30,937 nt of DNA, from the IMG/VR virus record IMGVR_UViG_3300002483_000049, positions 1 to 30,937 of that record; one strand, given 5' to 3'. Position numbers and translations under genes: made by a program. The DNA comes from a virus. Below the pieces are notes generated by a model. It was not told the DNA's origin, ran no database searches, and was given only the letters and a program-made list of their open reading frames with translations. Of this stretch, positions 6,160-12,702 are shown piece after piece. Positions within the stretch are counted from its first letter, which is position 1. Every line of letters begins with the position of its first letter.

Positions 6160-6342
6160 ATGTTGGGATTTATTGCGACCACTACGGCTTCTGCTGCGAT
6201 TGCAGAGCTTGAATATAGAAGATACTGCAAAGAAAATAATATTGAGCCGATAAGGCTTTCACCGCCGGAAATAAAGGCGCAAGAAGATGAGATTAATCCT
6301 GTGTATTTACTAGCCGCTTTCTGTTTTGGCTTGGCGTTATAA
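6160..6342 (+). CDS. Cassette 5 gene: 60-aa protein with hydrophobic ends
   Basis: I choose the ATG at 6160 because AGGG at 6148-6151 is eight bases upstream; an in-frame ATG at 6145 has no such signal. The protein starts MLGFIATTTASAAIAELEYRR and ends in a hydrophobic NPVYLLAAFCFGLAL, so it may be membrane-anchored. No family recognised. Its TAA (6340-6342) is part of the R'' box of attC E. Confidence 0.6.
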   Translation: MLGFIATTTASAAIAELEYRRYCKENNIEPIRLSPPEIKAQEDEINPVYLLAAFCFGLAL

Positions 6343-6500
6343 CCCTTGGCTATTTGGCGCTTGCGCTAGGAAAAGTAAATTATGAAAAAGCATAGTGTAG
6401 TTTTAAACGATAAAGTAAAACAAAGCGAGGACGCGCAAGCGTCCGACATGAGTCAGTTGTTTTGAGCGCCAATAGGTCGCTCATAATGCAAGTGTTATAT
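6336..6500 (+). repeat. attC-like site E (long form)
   Basis: R'' TTATAAC (6336-6342) and R' GTTATAT (6494-6500) match at six of seven positions. CTATTTGGCGCT (6349-6360) pairs with AGCGCCAATAG (6465-6475) with one bulged T. The long apical region contains a separate perfect hairpin GGACGC-GCAA-GCGTCC (6428-6443). At 165 nt it is at or beyond the long end of attC lengths. Confidence 0.65.
6382..6465 (+). CDS. Possible 27-aa peptide inside attC E
   Basis: A short frame (MKKHSVVLNDKVKQSEDAQ...) with AGGA ten bases upstream ends in TGA at 6463-6465. It covers the apical part of attC E including the GGACGC hairpin. It may be a real micro-gene or chance; I give it low weight. Confidence 0.25.
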   Translation: MKKHSVVLNDKVKQSEDAQASDMSQLF

Positions 6501-6528
6501 ATTAAAATCAATTAAAGAGGAAAAAACA

Positions 6529-6810
6529 ATGGGAAAAATAGGTGTATCACTAAAGATTGACGTGACAAAGATTGACAAGCAAAAGTTATTTGCTGGCGCT
6601 AAAGGCACGTATCTTGACGCTACGGTATTTATTGACCTAAACCAAGAAGATCAATATGGGAACCACGGCATGATCACCCAATCTGTAAAGCAGGGCGAGG
6701 ATAAGAACAGCGGCGCTATTTTGGGTAACTGCAAAATATTCTGGCGTGAAGATGGGCAGCAACAACCGCAACAGCAGCAAGAGCAATTTGACAATGATAT
6801 ACCGTTCTAA
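6529..6810 (+). CDS. SSB-like single-stranded DNA-binding protein, 93 aa
   Basis: The protein ends in a Gln-rich linker (QQQPQQQQEQ) followed by FDNDIPF, nearly the same as the acidic tip DFDDDIPF of bacterial SSB that recruits partner proteins. The 80-residue body (MGKIGVSLKIDVTKIDKQKL...) has alternating strands and resembles a family of small phage proteins often placed in replication regions; it is shorter than a normal OB-fold SSB. AGAGGA lies eight bases upstream of the ATG. It is the first phage gene to the right of the cassette block. Confidence 0.65.
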   Translation: MGKIGVSLKIDVTKIDKQKLFAGAKGTYLDATVFIDLNQEDQYGNHGMITQSVKQGEDKNSGAILGNCKIFWREDGQQQPQQQQEQFDNDIPF

Positions 6811-6976
6811 AGGCCGTTACAGGCTAACAAGGGAAGATATAGCGTTTACAATGGAATTATTGAGCGAAGGTGTAGACATTGGCACAATAGCTTATTTTGT
6901 ATTTGGTATATCTGAAAGAACATTGCTTAAGAAGCTGAGAGACTGGAAATATGGGAGAGTTTTGGATAGTAAATAG
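6794..6976 (+). CDS. Small helix-turn-helix-like protein, 60 aa
   Basis: The ATG at 6794 lies inside the SSB gene end (17-base overlap). The segment LTREDIAFTMELLSEGVDIGTIAYFVFGISERTLLKKLR (given here only as position about residues 11-49) has the spacing of a resolvase-like HTH: a helix, a turn at GVDIG, then a recognition-like helix. It may be a small DNA-binding regulator. No family assigned. It overlaps the next gene by 26 bases. Confidence 0.6.
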   Translation: MIYRSKGRYRLTREDIAFTMELLSEGVDIGTIAYFVFGISERTLLKKLRDWKYGRVLDSK

Positions 6977-7370
6977 CAAGTCAAGTGCTGAGGCGTTGAA
7001 ATCTCAGATTGATAAAGACCTTGAAAAACATGGTTATACAAAATACTCAGTTTATCATGGTGTAAGTGACAAGCAGTTTGGCGCGTTGCATGTTTATTGT
7101 CAGCAGTGTGCCGATGTTTTAAACGCCGCTGGTGTTGACATAAAAGCAATGACTCAAGCCATGCGGGATGGGTTCAGTGTGTGGCACACAAAAGACACTT
7201 TTAAGCAGATGGTTTACAAGCCAATACTTGAAACGGTTGAGGGTAAAAAATCAACAAAGGAACAGACGACAAAAGACCCTAGCAAAATTGAGCTTATAAT
7301 AAGTAAATTTTTTGCTGAAAGATTTGGATTAGAAGCACCTAAATGGCCTACAAAGAGGAAAGATAAATGA
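6951..7370 (+). CDS. NinB-like recombination protein (tentative), 139 aa
   Basis: Begins MGEFWIVNSKSSAEALKSQ and has a later block WHTKDTFKQMVYKPILE followed by GKKSTKEQTTKDPSKIELII and a basic end WPTKRKDK. The order (substitution of an aromatic/basic block, then ST-x-LTT-like helix near the C-terminus) resembles NinB/Orf proteins, which help recombinases load on ssDNA in lambdoid phages. The match is by layout, not by a diagnostic residue. It overlaps the next gene at ATGA. Confidence 0.4.
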   Translation: MGEFWIVNSKSSAEALKSQIDKDLEKHGYTKYSVYHGVSDKQFGALHVYCQQCADVLNAAGVDIKAMTQAMRDGFSVWHTKDTFKQMVYKPILETVEGKKSTKEQTTKDPSKIELIISKFFAERFGLEAPKWPTKRKDK

Positions 7371-7753
7371 TTTATTTAAAGCGTTTTTGCGACAGTAAGA
7401 TGGGGGTTTTTGGTAAACTTCATGTTGGAGATTTCTCATGCTACACAGTAGAAAGACCTTGGCTAAACAATGAGCCATACAGTTCATGTATTCCAACCGG
7501 CGTTTATGATGTTAAGTTGGGCATGTATAACAGGGGTGGTTATCCAGCATTTGAAATCATGAATGTGCCTAACAGAACACACATAAAAATACATAAAGGT
7601 AATACAATGAATAATGTTGTTGGTTGTATTGCGCTGGGAAATGACCTTGGTTGTGTATCGGGTAAATGGGCGGTATTAAATAGCAATAAAACCTATACTC
7701 GTTTTATGGATGCTCTGGAAGGCATTACAGAAACTAAGATAACTATAGAATGA
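7367..7753 (+). CDS. DUF5675 family protein, 128 aa
   Basis: The sequence shows the family marks: FGKLHVGDFSCYTVERPW, then SCIPTGVYDVKLG, then VPNRTHIKIHKGN and VGCIALGND. The IH-x-GN ... GCI arrangement (His and Cys) recalls the active site of L,D-transpeptidase-like folds, so a role on peptidoglycan is conceivable, but the family is formally of unknown function. It lies a few genes before the holin candidate, and no other endolysin is visible. Start overlaps the previous stop (ATGA). Confidence 0.8.
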   Translation: MIYLKRFCDSKMGVFGKLHVGDFSCYTVERPWLNNEPYSSCIPTGVYDVKLGMYNRGGYPAFEIMNVPNRTHIKIHKGNTMNNVVGCIALGNDLGCVSGKWAVLNSNKTYTRFMDALEGITETKITIE

Positions 7754-8040
7754 AGAAAGCAGAAAAAGAGCACCTTTCAAAAGTGGCAGCGCTAGGATGC
7801 TGGGCATGTCGCAAAATAGGTTATTATGACACGCCAGCAGAGATACACCATGTATCGAAGGGTGTCGGTAAAGGCCAACGTGCTAGTAATTATGAGGTTA
7901 TCCCTTTATGTCCATATCACCATCGCACAGGTGGCCATGGTGAAGCTATCCATGCTGGGCGCAAAGCATGGGAAGAAAAGTTTGGCGACGAACTAGATTT
8001 ATTAGAAGAAGTTAGGAAAGAGATTGGATACTATGGCTAG
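7750..8040 (+). CDS. Ref-like HNH nuclease, 96 aa
   Basis: C17-W-A-C20, then EIHHVSKGVGKGQR, then PLCPYHHRTGGHGEAIHAG and a final W-E-E-K-F-G form the zinc/HNH core seen in the C-terminal domain of the P1 Ref protein (RecA-dependent nuclease) and its short phage relatives. Such enzymes cut at RecA-made D-loops or help recombination. The long basic N-terminal arm of P1 Ref is missing. It starts in ATGA overlap with the DUF5675 gene. Confidence 0.75.
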   Translation: MKKAEKEHLSKVAALGCWACRKIGYYDTPAEIHHVSKGVGKGQRASNYEVIPLCPYHHRTGGHGEAIHAGRKAWEEKFGDELDLLEEVRKEIGYYG

Positions 8041-8380
8041 TGAGCATGAGATACAAGTTAGCTTAATGGCTTGGTTAAAATTAAAGCATCCACACGCTTA
8101 TAATGTGACGTATGCCACGCCCAACGCTGGCAAAAGAACACCAAGGCAAGGTGCCTACCTTAAAGCGGAGGGATTAAAAGCAGGTGTACCCGACATTTGT
8201 ATAGCCTATCCGAAAGGTGGTTATGGTGCGCTTTACATTGAATTAAAAAAAGAAGGAGGCAAGCCTACTATTGCACAGAATGAATGGCTAGACAGATTAT
8301 CAAATGTGGGAAATAAAGCTGTATTATGTGTTGGCTTTACCGAAGCAGCAAACACTATAGATGAATACCTGAGAGGTTAA
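8033..8380 (+). CDS. VRR-NUC domain nuclease, 115 aa
   Basis: Starts MASEHEIQVSLMAWLKLKHP; the nuclease core shows GVPDICIAYP (catalytic Asp) followed by ALYIELKKEGGKPT (E-x-K) and QNEWLDRL, the order of the VRR-NUC branch of PD-(D/E)XK enzymes. The ATG at 8033 overlaps the previous stop, so translation is coupled; a TTG nine bases earlier is less likely. Phage enzymes of this type are thought to process recombination or replication intermediates. Confidence 0.85.
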   Translation: MASEHEIQVSLMAWLKLKHPHAYNVTYATPNAGKRTPRQGAYLKAEGLKAGVPDICIAYPKGGYGALYIELKKEGGKPTIAQNEWLDRLSNVGNKAVLCVGFTEAANTIDEYLRG

Positions 8381-8381
8381 T

Positions 8382-8741
8382 ATGAGCTGGTTAAATTTTT
8401 TTACTGGTGGTGTTACAAAATCCATCGAAAACATTGCGCACGAGTGGATACAAACAGAAAAAGACAGTGCCGAAGCAAAGGCGGTAATGGTCAAAACGCT
8501 TGACCCTAGCGGCAAAATGCGCCGCGACCTTTCAAAATTTGCTTGCATTATGTATGCTATATACCTTGTACCTACAATGATTTTAGTGCTTACAACTTCT
8601 TTTGGTATTGGTGATGTTGATGGTGCCGAAAAGGCTATGAGTCTGCTAGGCGAATTGTTTTTGCCTATTACGTCAGCGTGGGGCGCTATTGTAGGTGCAA
8701 GTTTTGGAGTAAACGGGCTAAACGCACACAAACAGAAATGA
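8382..8741 (+). CDS. Putative holin, 119 aa
   Basis: An amphipathic, charged first half (residues 1-52) is followed by two hydrophobic segments (about 53-75 FACIMYAIYLVPTMILVL... and 88-110 LLGELFLPITSAWGAIVG...) and a short basic tail NAHKQK. Size and layout fit phage holins that open the inner membrane for lysis. AGAGG is seven bases before the ATG. It opens a run of three to four small membrane genes, which supports a lysis cassette. Confidence 0.6.
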   Translation: MSWLNFFTGGVTKSIENIAHEWIQTEKDSAEAKAVMVKTLDPSGKMRRDLSKFACIMYAIYLVPTMILVLTTSFGIGDVDGAEKAMSLLGELFLPITSAWGAIVGASFGVNGLNAHKQK

Positions 8742-8750
8742 GGATATTTG

Positions 8751-8870
8751 ATGTCTACCACCAAACCAAGAAAAAAAATCACACGACGAAAAAACAAGGA
8801 AGAAAATAAAAAAATCAATACTAGGTCAGTGAAAGCAAAAAGGTACAAGCTAAGGCTTAAAGATGATTAG
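8751..8870 (+). CDS. Very basic 39-aa protein
   Basis: The frame MSTTKPRKKITRRKNKEEN... is about 45 percent Lys/Arg. GAGG at 8740-8743 is seven bases before the ATG. It overlaps the next start by eight bases, so it seems to be a real link between holin and membrane gene. It may bind nucleic acid; no family. Confidence 0.5.
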   Translation: MSTTKPRKKITRRKNKEENKKINTRSVKAKRYKLRLKDD

Positions 8871-9318
8871 CTATTTGGTTTTTGCGGTATGCTTTTTTAT
8901 GCTGTTAATGGTTAAAGGAAATAAGGAATCGCAATTAGCATCCTTATTTCTTATATCATTAGAATTAATTACAGCTATTTATAATTTCTGTTTGGAATAT
9001 CATTACAACTATTTGATCATGTTATATTGCATAATATCTGTATGCTTTTCTGCTTTGTCACTTAAACAAACATATAATTCTGTTTTTGGTTATATCTTAT
9101 ATTCTTGGGTTTATTTTTTTATTGCTATTGAAGATACAATGTATGAATATGTTTATATACAGACGGAGGGGTTTATGTATAGAAACTATACCGCAATCAT
9201 GCTGGGATGCCTTGTGATATTGGCTTATTTGGTGATACATGATAAACTGGTTATATGCGCACGCCGAGCTTGCATATTTATGTGTAAGTTTCTGCGTCCT
9301 ATTTGTCGTATTGGCTAG
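8863..9318 (+). CDS. Integral membrane protein, 151 aa
   Basis: Four to five hydrophobic segments (about residues 2-17, 25-44, 50-68, 74-91 and 107-124) make up most of the protein. The end (residues 124-151, Cys/Arg rich) is unlike the rest and is shared in DNA with the next overlapping frame. Its ATG overlaps the previous stop. The place in the lysis group suggests a membrane role, but I cannot name the family. Confidence 0.6.
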   Translation: MISYLVFAVCFFMLLMVKGNKESQLASLFLISLELITAIYNFCLEYHYNYLIMLYCIISVCFSALSLKQTYNSVFGYILYSWVYFFIAIEDTMYEYVYIQTEGFMYRNYTAIMLGCLVILAYLVIHDKLVICARRACIFMCKFLRPICRIG

Positions 9319-9421
9319 GATTACTTATGAGTATTACTTTACAAGATATAAAAGAGATATACGACAAGATAGATCAACAAAGGAACGACTTTCAAAAAGA
9401 AGTGGCCACACCCCTAAATAA
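9239..9421 (+). CDS. Possible overlapping small membrane protein, 60 aa
   Basis: In another frame, MINWLYAHAELAYLCVSFC... gives one clean transmembrane segment followed by a basic tail (TRYKRDIRQDRSTKERLSKR). It overlaps the end of the 151-aa gene and the start of the coiled-coil gene. Overlapping small membrane genes are typical of lysis cassettes. The ribosome binding site is weak (GGTG), so it may be chance. Confidence 0.35.
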   Translation: MINWLYAHAELAYLCVSFCVLFVVLARITYEYYFTRYKRDIRQDRSTKERLSKRSGHTPK

Positions 9422-9731
9422 CCTTGCTGCAGAAGTAGGCAAACTTGTTTCTTCTTTTAATTCCCACCAAAAAGCAATGGAAAAGCAGGAAAAGGCACAA
9501 TCTAAAATTACGGAAAGGCTCGAAAATGTGCAAGCGGCGCAAGCGTTAGAAATAGCCAAGCTGCGAGAGGAACAAACTAATTATAGAATAGATATAGGGA
9601 AGTCAATAACTAAGATATACACGACGCAACAAGGATTTCTGAGTGTGATCAATAAGGTAGCATTACCCCTGTTGCTGGTATTGCAATCAGCAGGGGCGTT
9701 AATAATATATTTGAAAATGGCTAGTGGCTAG
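9327..9731 (+). CDS. Coiled-coil protein with C-terminal membrane anchor, 134 aa
   Basis: The ATG at 9327 has AGGA six bases upstream; an upstream start at 9303 lies in the previous gene. Residues about 10-90 are a long charged heptad pattern (DKIDQQRNDFQKEV...), and residues about 108-130 are hydrophobic (VALPLLLVLQSAGALIIYL). A coiled coil next to one membrane span is spanin-like, but in classic i-spanins the span is at the N-terminus, so the topology is reversed. It converges with a minus gene, overlapping by 11 bases. Confidence 0.65.
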   Translation: MSITLQDIKEIYDKIDQQRNDFQKEVATPLNNLAAEVGKLVSSFNSHQKAMEKQEKAQSKITERLENVQAAQALEIAKLREEQTNYRIDIGKSITKIYTTQQGFLSVINKVALPLLLVLQSAGALIIYLKMASG

Positions 9732-9969
9732 GTCTATAACCTTCAATTAATGCGATAACATCCTTTTTTAACACAAACTCGTTACATTCCACTGCACAGC
9801 CTTGTAAAACAATTTTGAATAGTTGAGGGTTTTCCCTGTGCCACCTTATGATGGTGTCCTGATTCTTATTTGCTAGTTTGCATACTTGAGCTAGGCTTTT
9901 AAGACCTAATGTTTTGGCTTGATCTGATGGTTTATTGCTCATTGTATATGCCTTATTTATATTGTTCAT
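9721..9969 (-). CDS. Small HTH-like protein, 82 aa
   Basis: Residues about 25-55 (SLAQVCKLANKNQDTIIRWH...) fit a helix-turn-helix with Trp in the second helix, as in small phage DNA-binding proteins that use a DNA-binding domain of the MerR/Cro size. The first ATG has GGAG ten bases upstream; a second in-frame ATG at 9942 has AAGG, and either may serve. It is the last gene of a four-gene minus operon. Confidence 0.6.
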   Translation of the reverse strand: MNNINKAYTMSNKPSDQAKTLGLKSLAQVCKLANKNQDTIIRWHRENPQLFKIVLQGCAVECNEFVLKKDVIALIEGYRPSH

Positions 9970-9974
9970 CTTGT

Positions 9975-10148
9975 TTATTCTCCAATTTTAGCCATTTTTT
10001 CCATAATCAAAATGTCTAACTTTTGATATTCAGGCACTGTAAAAAAACCAATATCGTAGATATACATAATATTTACATCTAATTCTTCAAGTTCTGATAT
10101 GGTTTTTGCGTTATTTATTCTGCTTTTTGCTGTTTCGTATTCGCTCAT
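9975..10148 (-). CDS. Small hypothetical protein, 57 aa
   Basis: The frame MSEYETAKSRINNAKTISEL... is acidic and helical with no known domain. AGGTG stands five bases before the ATG. Three of the minus genes here share an upstream AAATAGGTGA-like sequence, so they use the same form of binding site. Five bases separate it from the next gene start. Confidence 0.6.
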   Translation of the reverse strand: MSEYETAKSRINNAKTISELEELDVNIMYIYDIGFFTVPEYQKLDILIMEKMAKIGE

Positions 10149-10172
10149 TTTGTCACCTATTTTTTGTTTGTG

Positions 10173-10370
10173 TTATAGAGGGTGATTATCGCCATCATGC
10201 CAACCTAGACGGTTGCCTTGGTGGTTGCCAAAATGCAAGCCTATATGATCACCCAAATGGTCGCCGATTAAATCACCGACCAGTCTAGTCAAATAGACCT
10301 CGCCGTTCTCATCAACATCAAAATCTAGATTGTCTTTTATGAACTTAGCAATTAACTGTTCTTTGTTCAT
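10173..10370 (-). CDS. Short GNH-repeat paralogue, 65 aa
   Basis: Starts MNKEQLIAKFIKDNLDFDV and continues ENGEVYLTRLVGDLIGDH, almost the same as the first 38 residues of the long repeat protein at 29607-30266. It then has about seven degenerate G-x-H-x units (GDHL, GDHI, GLHF, GNHQ, GNRL, GWHD). I prefer the ATG at 10370 (matching the paralogue and seven bases from AGGTG) to the one at 10379. Function unknown; the shared N-terminal domain proves a family with variable repeat tails. Confidence 0.75.
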   Translation of the reverse strand: MNKEQLIAKFIKDNLDFDVDENGEVYLTRLVGDLIGDHLGDHIGLHFGNHQGNRLGWHDGDNHPL

Positions 10371-10379
10371 TTCATTCAC

Positions 10380-10523
10380 CTATTTAAGATATACATTAAA
10401 ATAAAACTCTTTTATTCCCATTTTTGCCCAACCATCACAAACACTATCTCTATAGTCAACAAATGCAAGATAAAGGCGCTTCAACTCTTCAGGCTTTAAT
10501 TCTTGAAATTTTTTGTTATTCAT
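10380..10523 (-). CDS. Small hypothetical protein, 47 aa
   Basis: The frame MNNKKFQELKPEELKRLYLA... ends in TAG at 10380-10382, which is part of the TAGGTGAATG that starts the next gene. AGGTGA is five bases before its ATG. It is first in the minus operon behind the promoter at 10589-10616. No domain recognised. Confidence 0.6.
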   Translation of the reverse strand: MNNKKFQELKPEELKRLYLAFVDYRDSVCDGWAKMGIKEFYFNVYLK

Positions 10524-10580
10524 AATATTCACCTATTTGTTTGTTGTTTTATGTTTTACTTAGCAAGTTTTTTCTAAGTA

Positions 10581-10677
10581 ATGGTTGTATTATACATGTG
10601 TTTTCAGATAATGCAACCATATATTCAAAATAAATTGTATTATCCTAGATAAAGCCTGATTATTGCATAGATAATAC
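10581..10677. promoter_or_regulatory. Operator-like repeats between divergent promoters
   Basis: ATGGTTGTATTAT (10581-10593) and ATAATGCAACCAT (10608-10620) are a 13-bp inverted repeat with one mismatch that covers both elements of the leftward promoter. A second pair, GTATTATC (10637-10644) and GATAATAC (10670-10677), flanks the rightward -35. The four share TTG(T/C)ATTATC-like sequence, so one regulator could control both directions. Confidence 0.5.
10589..10616 (-). promoter_or_regulatory. Sigma70-type promoter, leftward
   Basis: On the minus strand TTGCAT (10616-10611) and TATAAT (10594-10589) are 16 bases apart, with ATG just before the -10. It points to the four-gene minus operon and lies inside an imperfect inverted repeat. 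Confidence 0.7.
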
Positions 10678-10692
10678 GCTACATGCTATAAT
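10663..10692 (+). promoter_or_regulatory. Sigma70-type promoter, rightward
   Basis: TTGCAT (10663-10668) and TATAAT (10687-10692) are 18 bases apart, with an extended -10 (TGC-TATAAT). The predicted start of transcription is about 30 bases before the ATG at 10729. It would serve the terminase and portal genes. It uses the same hexamers as the leftward promoter. Confidence 0.75.
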
Positions 10693-10728
10693 GTGTTCTG
10701 TATAATTATCTCAATAGGTATAATTTCC

Positions 10729-10923
10729 ATGAATGATCATAACGACGAGCTAACGGGTTCAGGCGTTGAGCAAAAAAAACAACGTCGCAGTAAGGCCAGT
10801 GAGCTAGAGCAACGGGTAGCATGCCTAGAGTACGCTGTTCAGCGATTAGAAAATACAATCCGAGATATGAGCGTCCAGTGTGGTGGAATCATGCCAAAAG
10901 TACTAAGAGAGAATGATCTTTAA
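10729..10923 (+). CDS. Small coiled-coil protein, 64 aa
   Basis: ATG at 10729 (AGGT nine bases upstream); earlier in-frame codons lie before the promoter start. Residues 20-50 (RRSKASELEQRVACLEYAVQRLENTI) form a short heptad coil after a basic patch. It is the first gene of the late transcript, just before the terminase genes. No family recognised. Confidence 0.6.
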   Translation: MNDHNDELTGSGVEQKKQRRSKASELEQRVACLEYAVQRLENTIRDMSVQCGGIMPKVLRENDL

Positions 10924-10937
10924 AAGGAGTATTTCTA

Positions 10938-11240
10938 ATGGCTATGACTCGCGCACAAAAAATTAAATCACTCCGAAAAGACAGCCTACGTGAGCTATTA
11001 GCGGAACAGTGTCGTCTACAGCATCTTGTTGAAAACCTTAATAAAATAGAACAGCTAGACGAAACAGACAAGTTCTTTAAAAATAATCTCGACAAGCTCA
11101 AAGTATCCAACGAACAGCGTTTGCGTCTATTGAATAAATACCTACCAGACCTAAAAGCTCAAGAGATTACATTGGGCGATACAGACGTGAATAGCGACCT
11201 AGCACGATTAGTACAGGCAGCGTCAAACCTAGATGATTGA
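10938..11240 (+). CDS. Putative terminase small subunit, 100 aa
   Basis: AAGGAG stands nine bases before the ATG. The protein is helical and charged, with ETDKFFKNNLDKLKVSNEQR in the middle and an acidic end. Position and size, directly before and overlapping the large terminase by eight bases, suggest the DNA-recognition subunit of the packaging motor. I see no clear HTH, so the call rests mainly on context. Confidence 0.6.
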   Translation: MAMTRAQKIKSLRKDSLRELLAEQCRLQHLVENLNKIEQLDETDKFFKNNLDKLKVSNEQRLRLLNKYLPDLKAQEITLGDTDVNSDLARLVQAASNLDD

Positions 11241-12702
11241 TTACGGCGAATTAGGTAGCAAGCTACGTGATCGCACATGGCGGTTAAATAATCTTTATTA
11301 CATTAAGGATATTAACGCCGTTAAAACCTTGTTCAAGCTGAATCGGGTGCAAAAACAGTTCATGCGAGAAATGCACTCAAAGAATATCATTCTAAAGGCT
11401 CGTCAGTTGGGTATGACCACGTTCATACAGATATATATGCTAGACGCGTGTTTATTCAACGACAATTACAACTGTGGCGTGATAGCTCATAATAGGGATG
11501 ATGCCAGTAAGTTTTTCAAGGATAAGATTAAATTCGCATACGACAACCTACCCGACTTTATCAAGCAGATACGTTCTGCCACTCAAGACAGTGCTAGTGA
11601 TTTGGGATTCAGTAACGGCTCATCTATTCGTGTGGGTACGTCGTTGCGTTCAGGTACGTATCAATATCTGCATGTTTCCGAGTACGGTAAGCTATGCGCT
11701 CAATTCCCCGATAGAGCATTAGAGGTAAAAACTGGTGCGTTAAATACAGTGCATAAGAAAGGGCGGGTGTTTATAGAGTCTACCGCTGAGGGTGACAGTG
11801 GTGACTTTTACGATATGTACCAAACGTTTAAAGACTTTAGTTCGCATTCAGCAATGGACTATAAGTGCCATTTTTACCCATGGCATGAAGAGCCAAGCTA
11901 TATTCTTGATGATAGCGTAGATATAGATGACAATCTCAAAGAGTATTTTAGTTCACTCGACATTCCACTCACTGACCAGCAAAAAAACTGGTACGCAGCC
12001 AAGAAGCGCATCCAAAAGAATAAAATGCAGCAAGAGTTTCCTTCAACGCCGGATGAAGCATTTGCCCAGATTGGCGAATATTGCGTGTATGGCGAGGAAA
12101 TAGGCGAAGTGCTTAACGATGGTAGGTTGCTAGACTTGCCAAAAACTCAGAAAGTGGTGGACTTATTTGTTGATATTGGCGCTAGTGAGAAGCACGAGAC
12201 TACTAGCGTGTGGTTTATGCAAGATAACGAGCCGTGGCATGACTTTGTCGATTACTACCAATGCGCACTAAAAAGCATTAGTGAAATGGTCAATGACATA
12301 CGTGATAAGGGCTGGAACATTGGCCGCTGGTATGTACCGCACGACTCAACACGCCGTGACCATTCTATGATGACGTTTCAAGACAGGCTAGTTAATGCTG
12401 GTGTGCCGCTATCTAGCATAGTAACAGTACCTAGAATAGACCGCGTTCGCACTGGCATTGATGCTATGCGCACTAAGTTTGCAAAATGCAGATTCGATAA
12501 GACTAGAACTGAGTTGGGCTTCAAGGCACTGAAAGCATACCGCTACGATTGGGATGTTAAAATGGGCGTACTAGGCGCACCACGGCATGATTGGGCTTCG
12601 CACCCAAGTGATGCAATACGGCAATATGCACAGGCGTATCGTCCAGTAGGCAACGAAACATTCACACAAACGGTTACAGCTAGTGGATTCTCAGTTTACT
12701 AA
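11233..12702 (+). CDS. Terminase large subunit, 489 aa
   Basis: ATPase: Walker A ARQLGMTT (residues 56-63) and Walker B ending in HVSE150. Nuclease of RNase H fold: D314 in LFVDIGAS, D371 in VPHDSTRRD and D460 in HPSDAIRQY. This is the packaging motor that pumps DNA into the prohead and cuts the concatemer. ATG at 11233 overlaps the small subunit. The deviant Walker A with R-Q-L-G-M-T-T is typical of podovirus and related terminases. Confidence 0.95.
   Translation: MIDYGELGSKLRDRTWRLNNLYYIKDINAVKTLFKLNRVQKQFMREMHSKNIILKARQLGMTTFIQIYMLDACLFNDNYNCGVIAHNRDDASKFFKDKIKFAYDNLPDFIKQIRSATQDSASDLGFSNGSSIRVGTSLRSGTYQYLHVSEYGKLCAQFPDRALEVKTGALNTVHKKGRVFIESTAEGDSGDFYDMYQTFKDFSSHSAMDYKCHFYPWHEEPSYILDDSVDIDDNLKEYFSSLDIPLTDQQKNWYAAKKRIQKNKMQQEFPSTPDEAFAQIGEYCVYGEEIGEVLNDGRLLDLPKTQKVVDLFVDIGASEKHETTSVWFMQDNEPWHDFVDYYQCALKSISEMVNDIRDKGWNIGRWYVPHDSTRRDHSMMTFQDRLVNAGVPLSSIVTVPRIDRVRTGIDAMRTKFAKCRFDKTRTELGFKALKAYRYDWDVKMGVLGAPRHDWASHPSDAIRQYAQAYRPVGNETFTQTVTASGFSVY

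Noticed and set aside
8324-8848. 174-aa minus frame opposite the holin gene
   Set aside because: The plus strand has a complete gene with binding site, couplings and two clean membrane segments; the minus frame runs against the operon.
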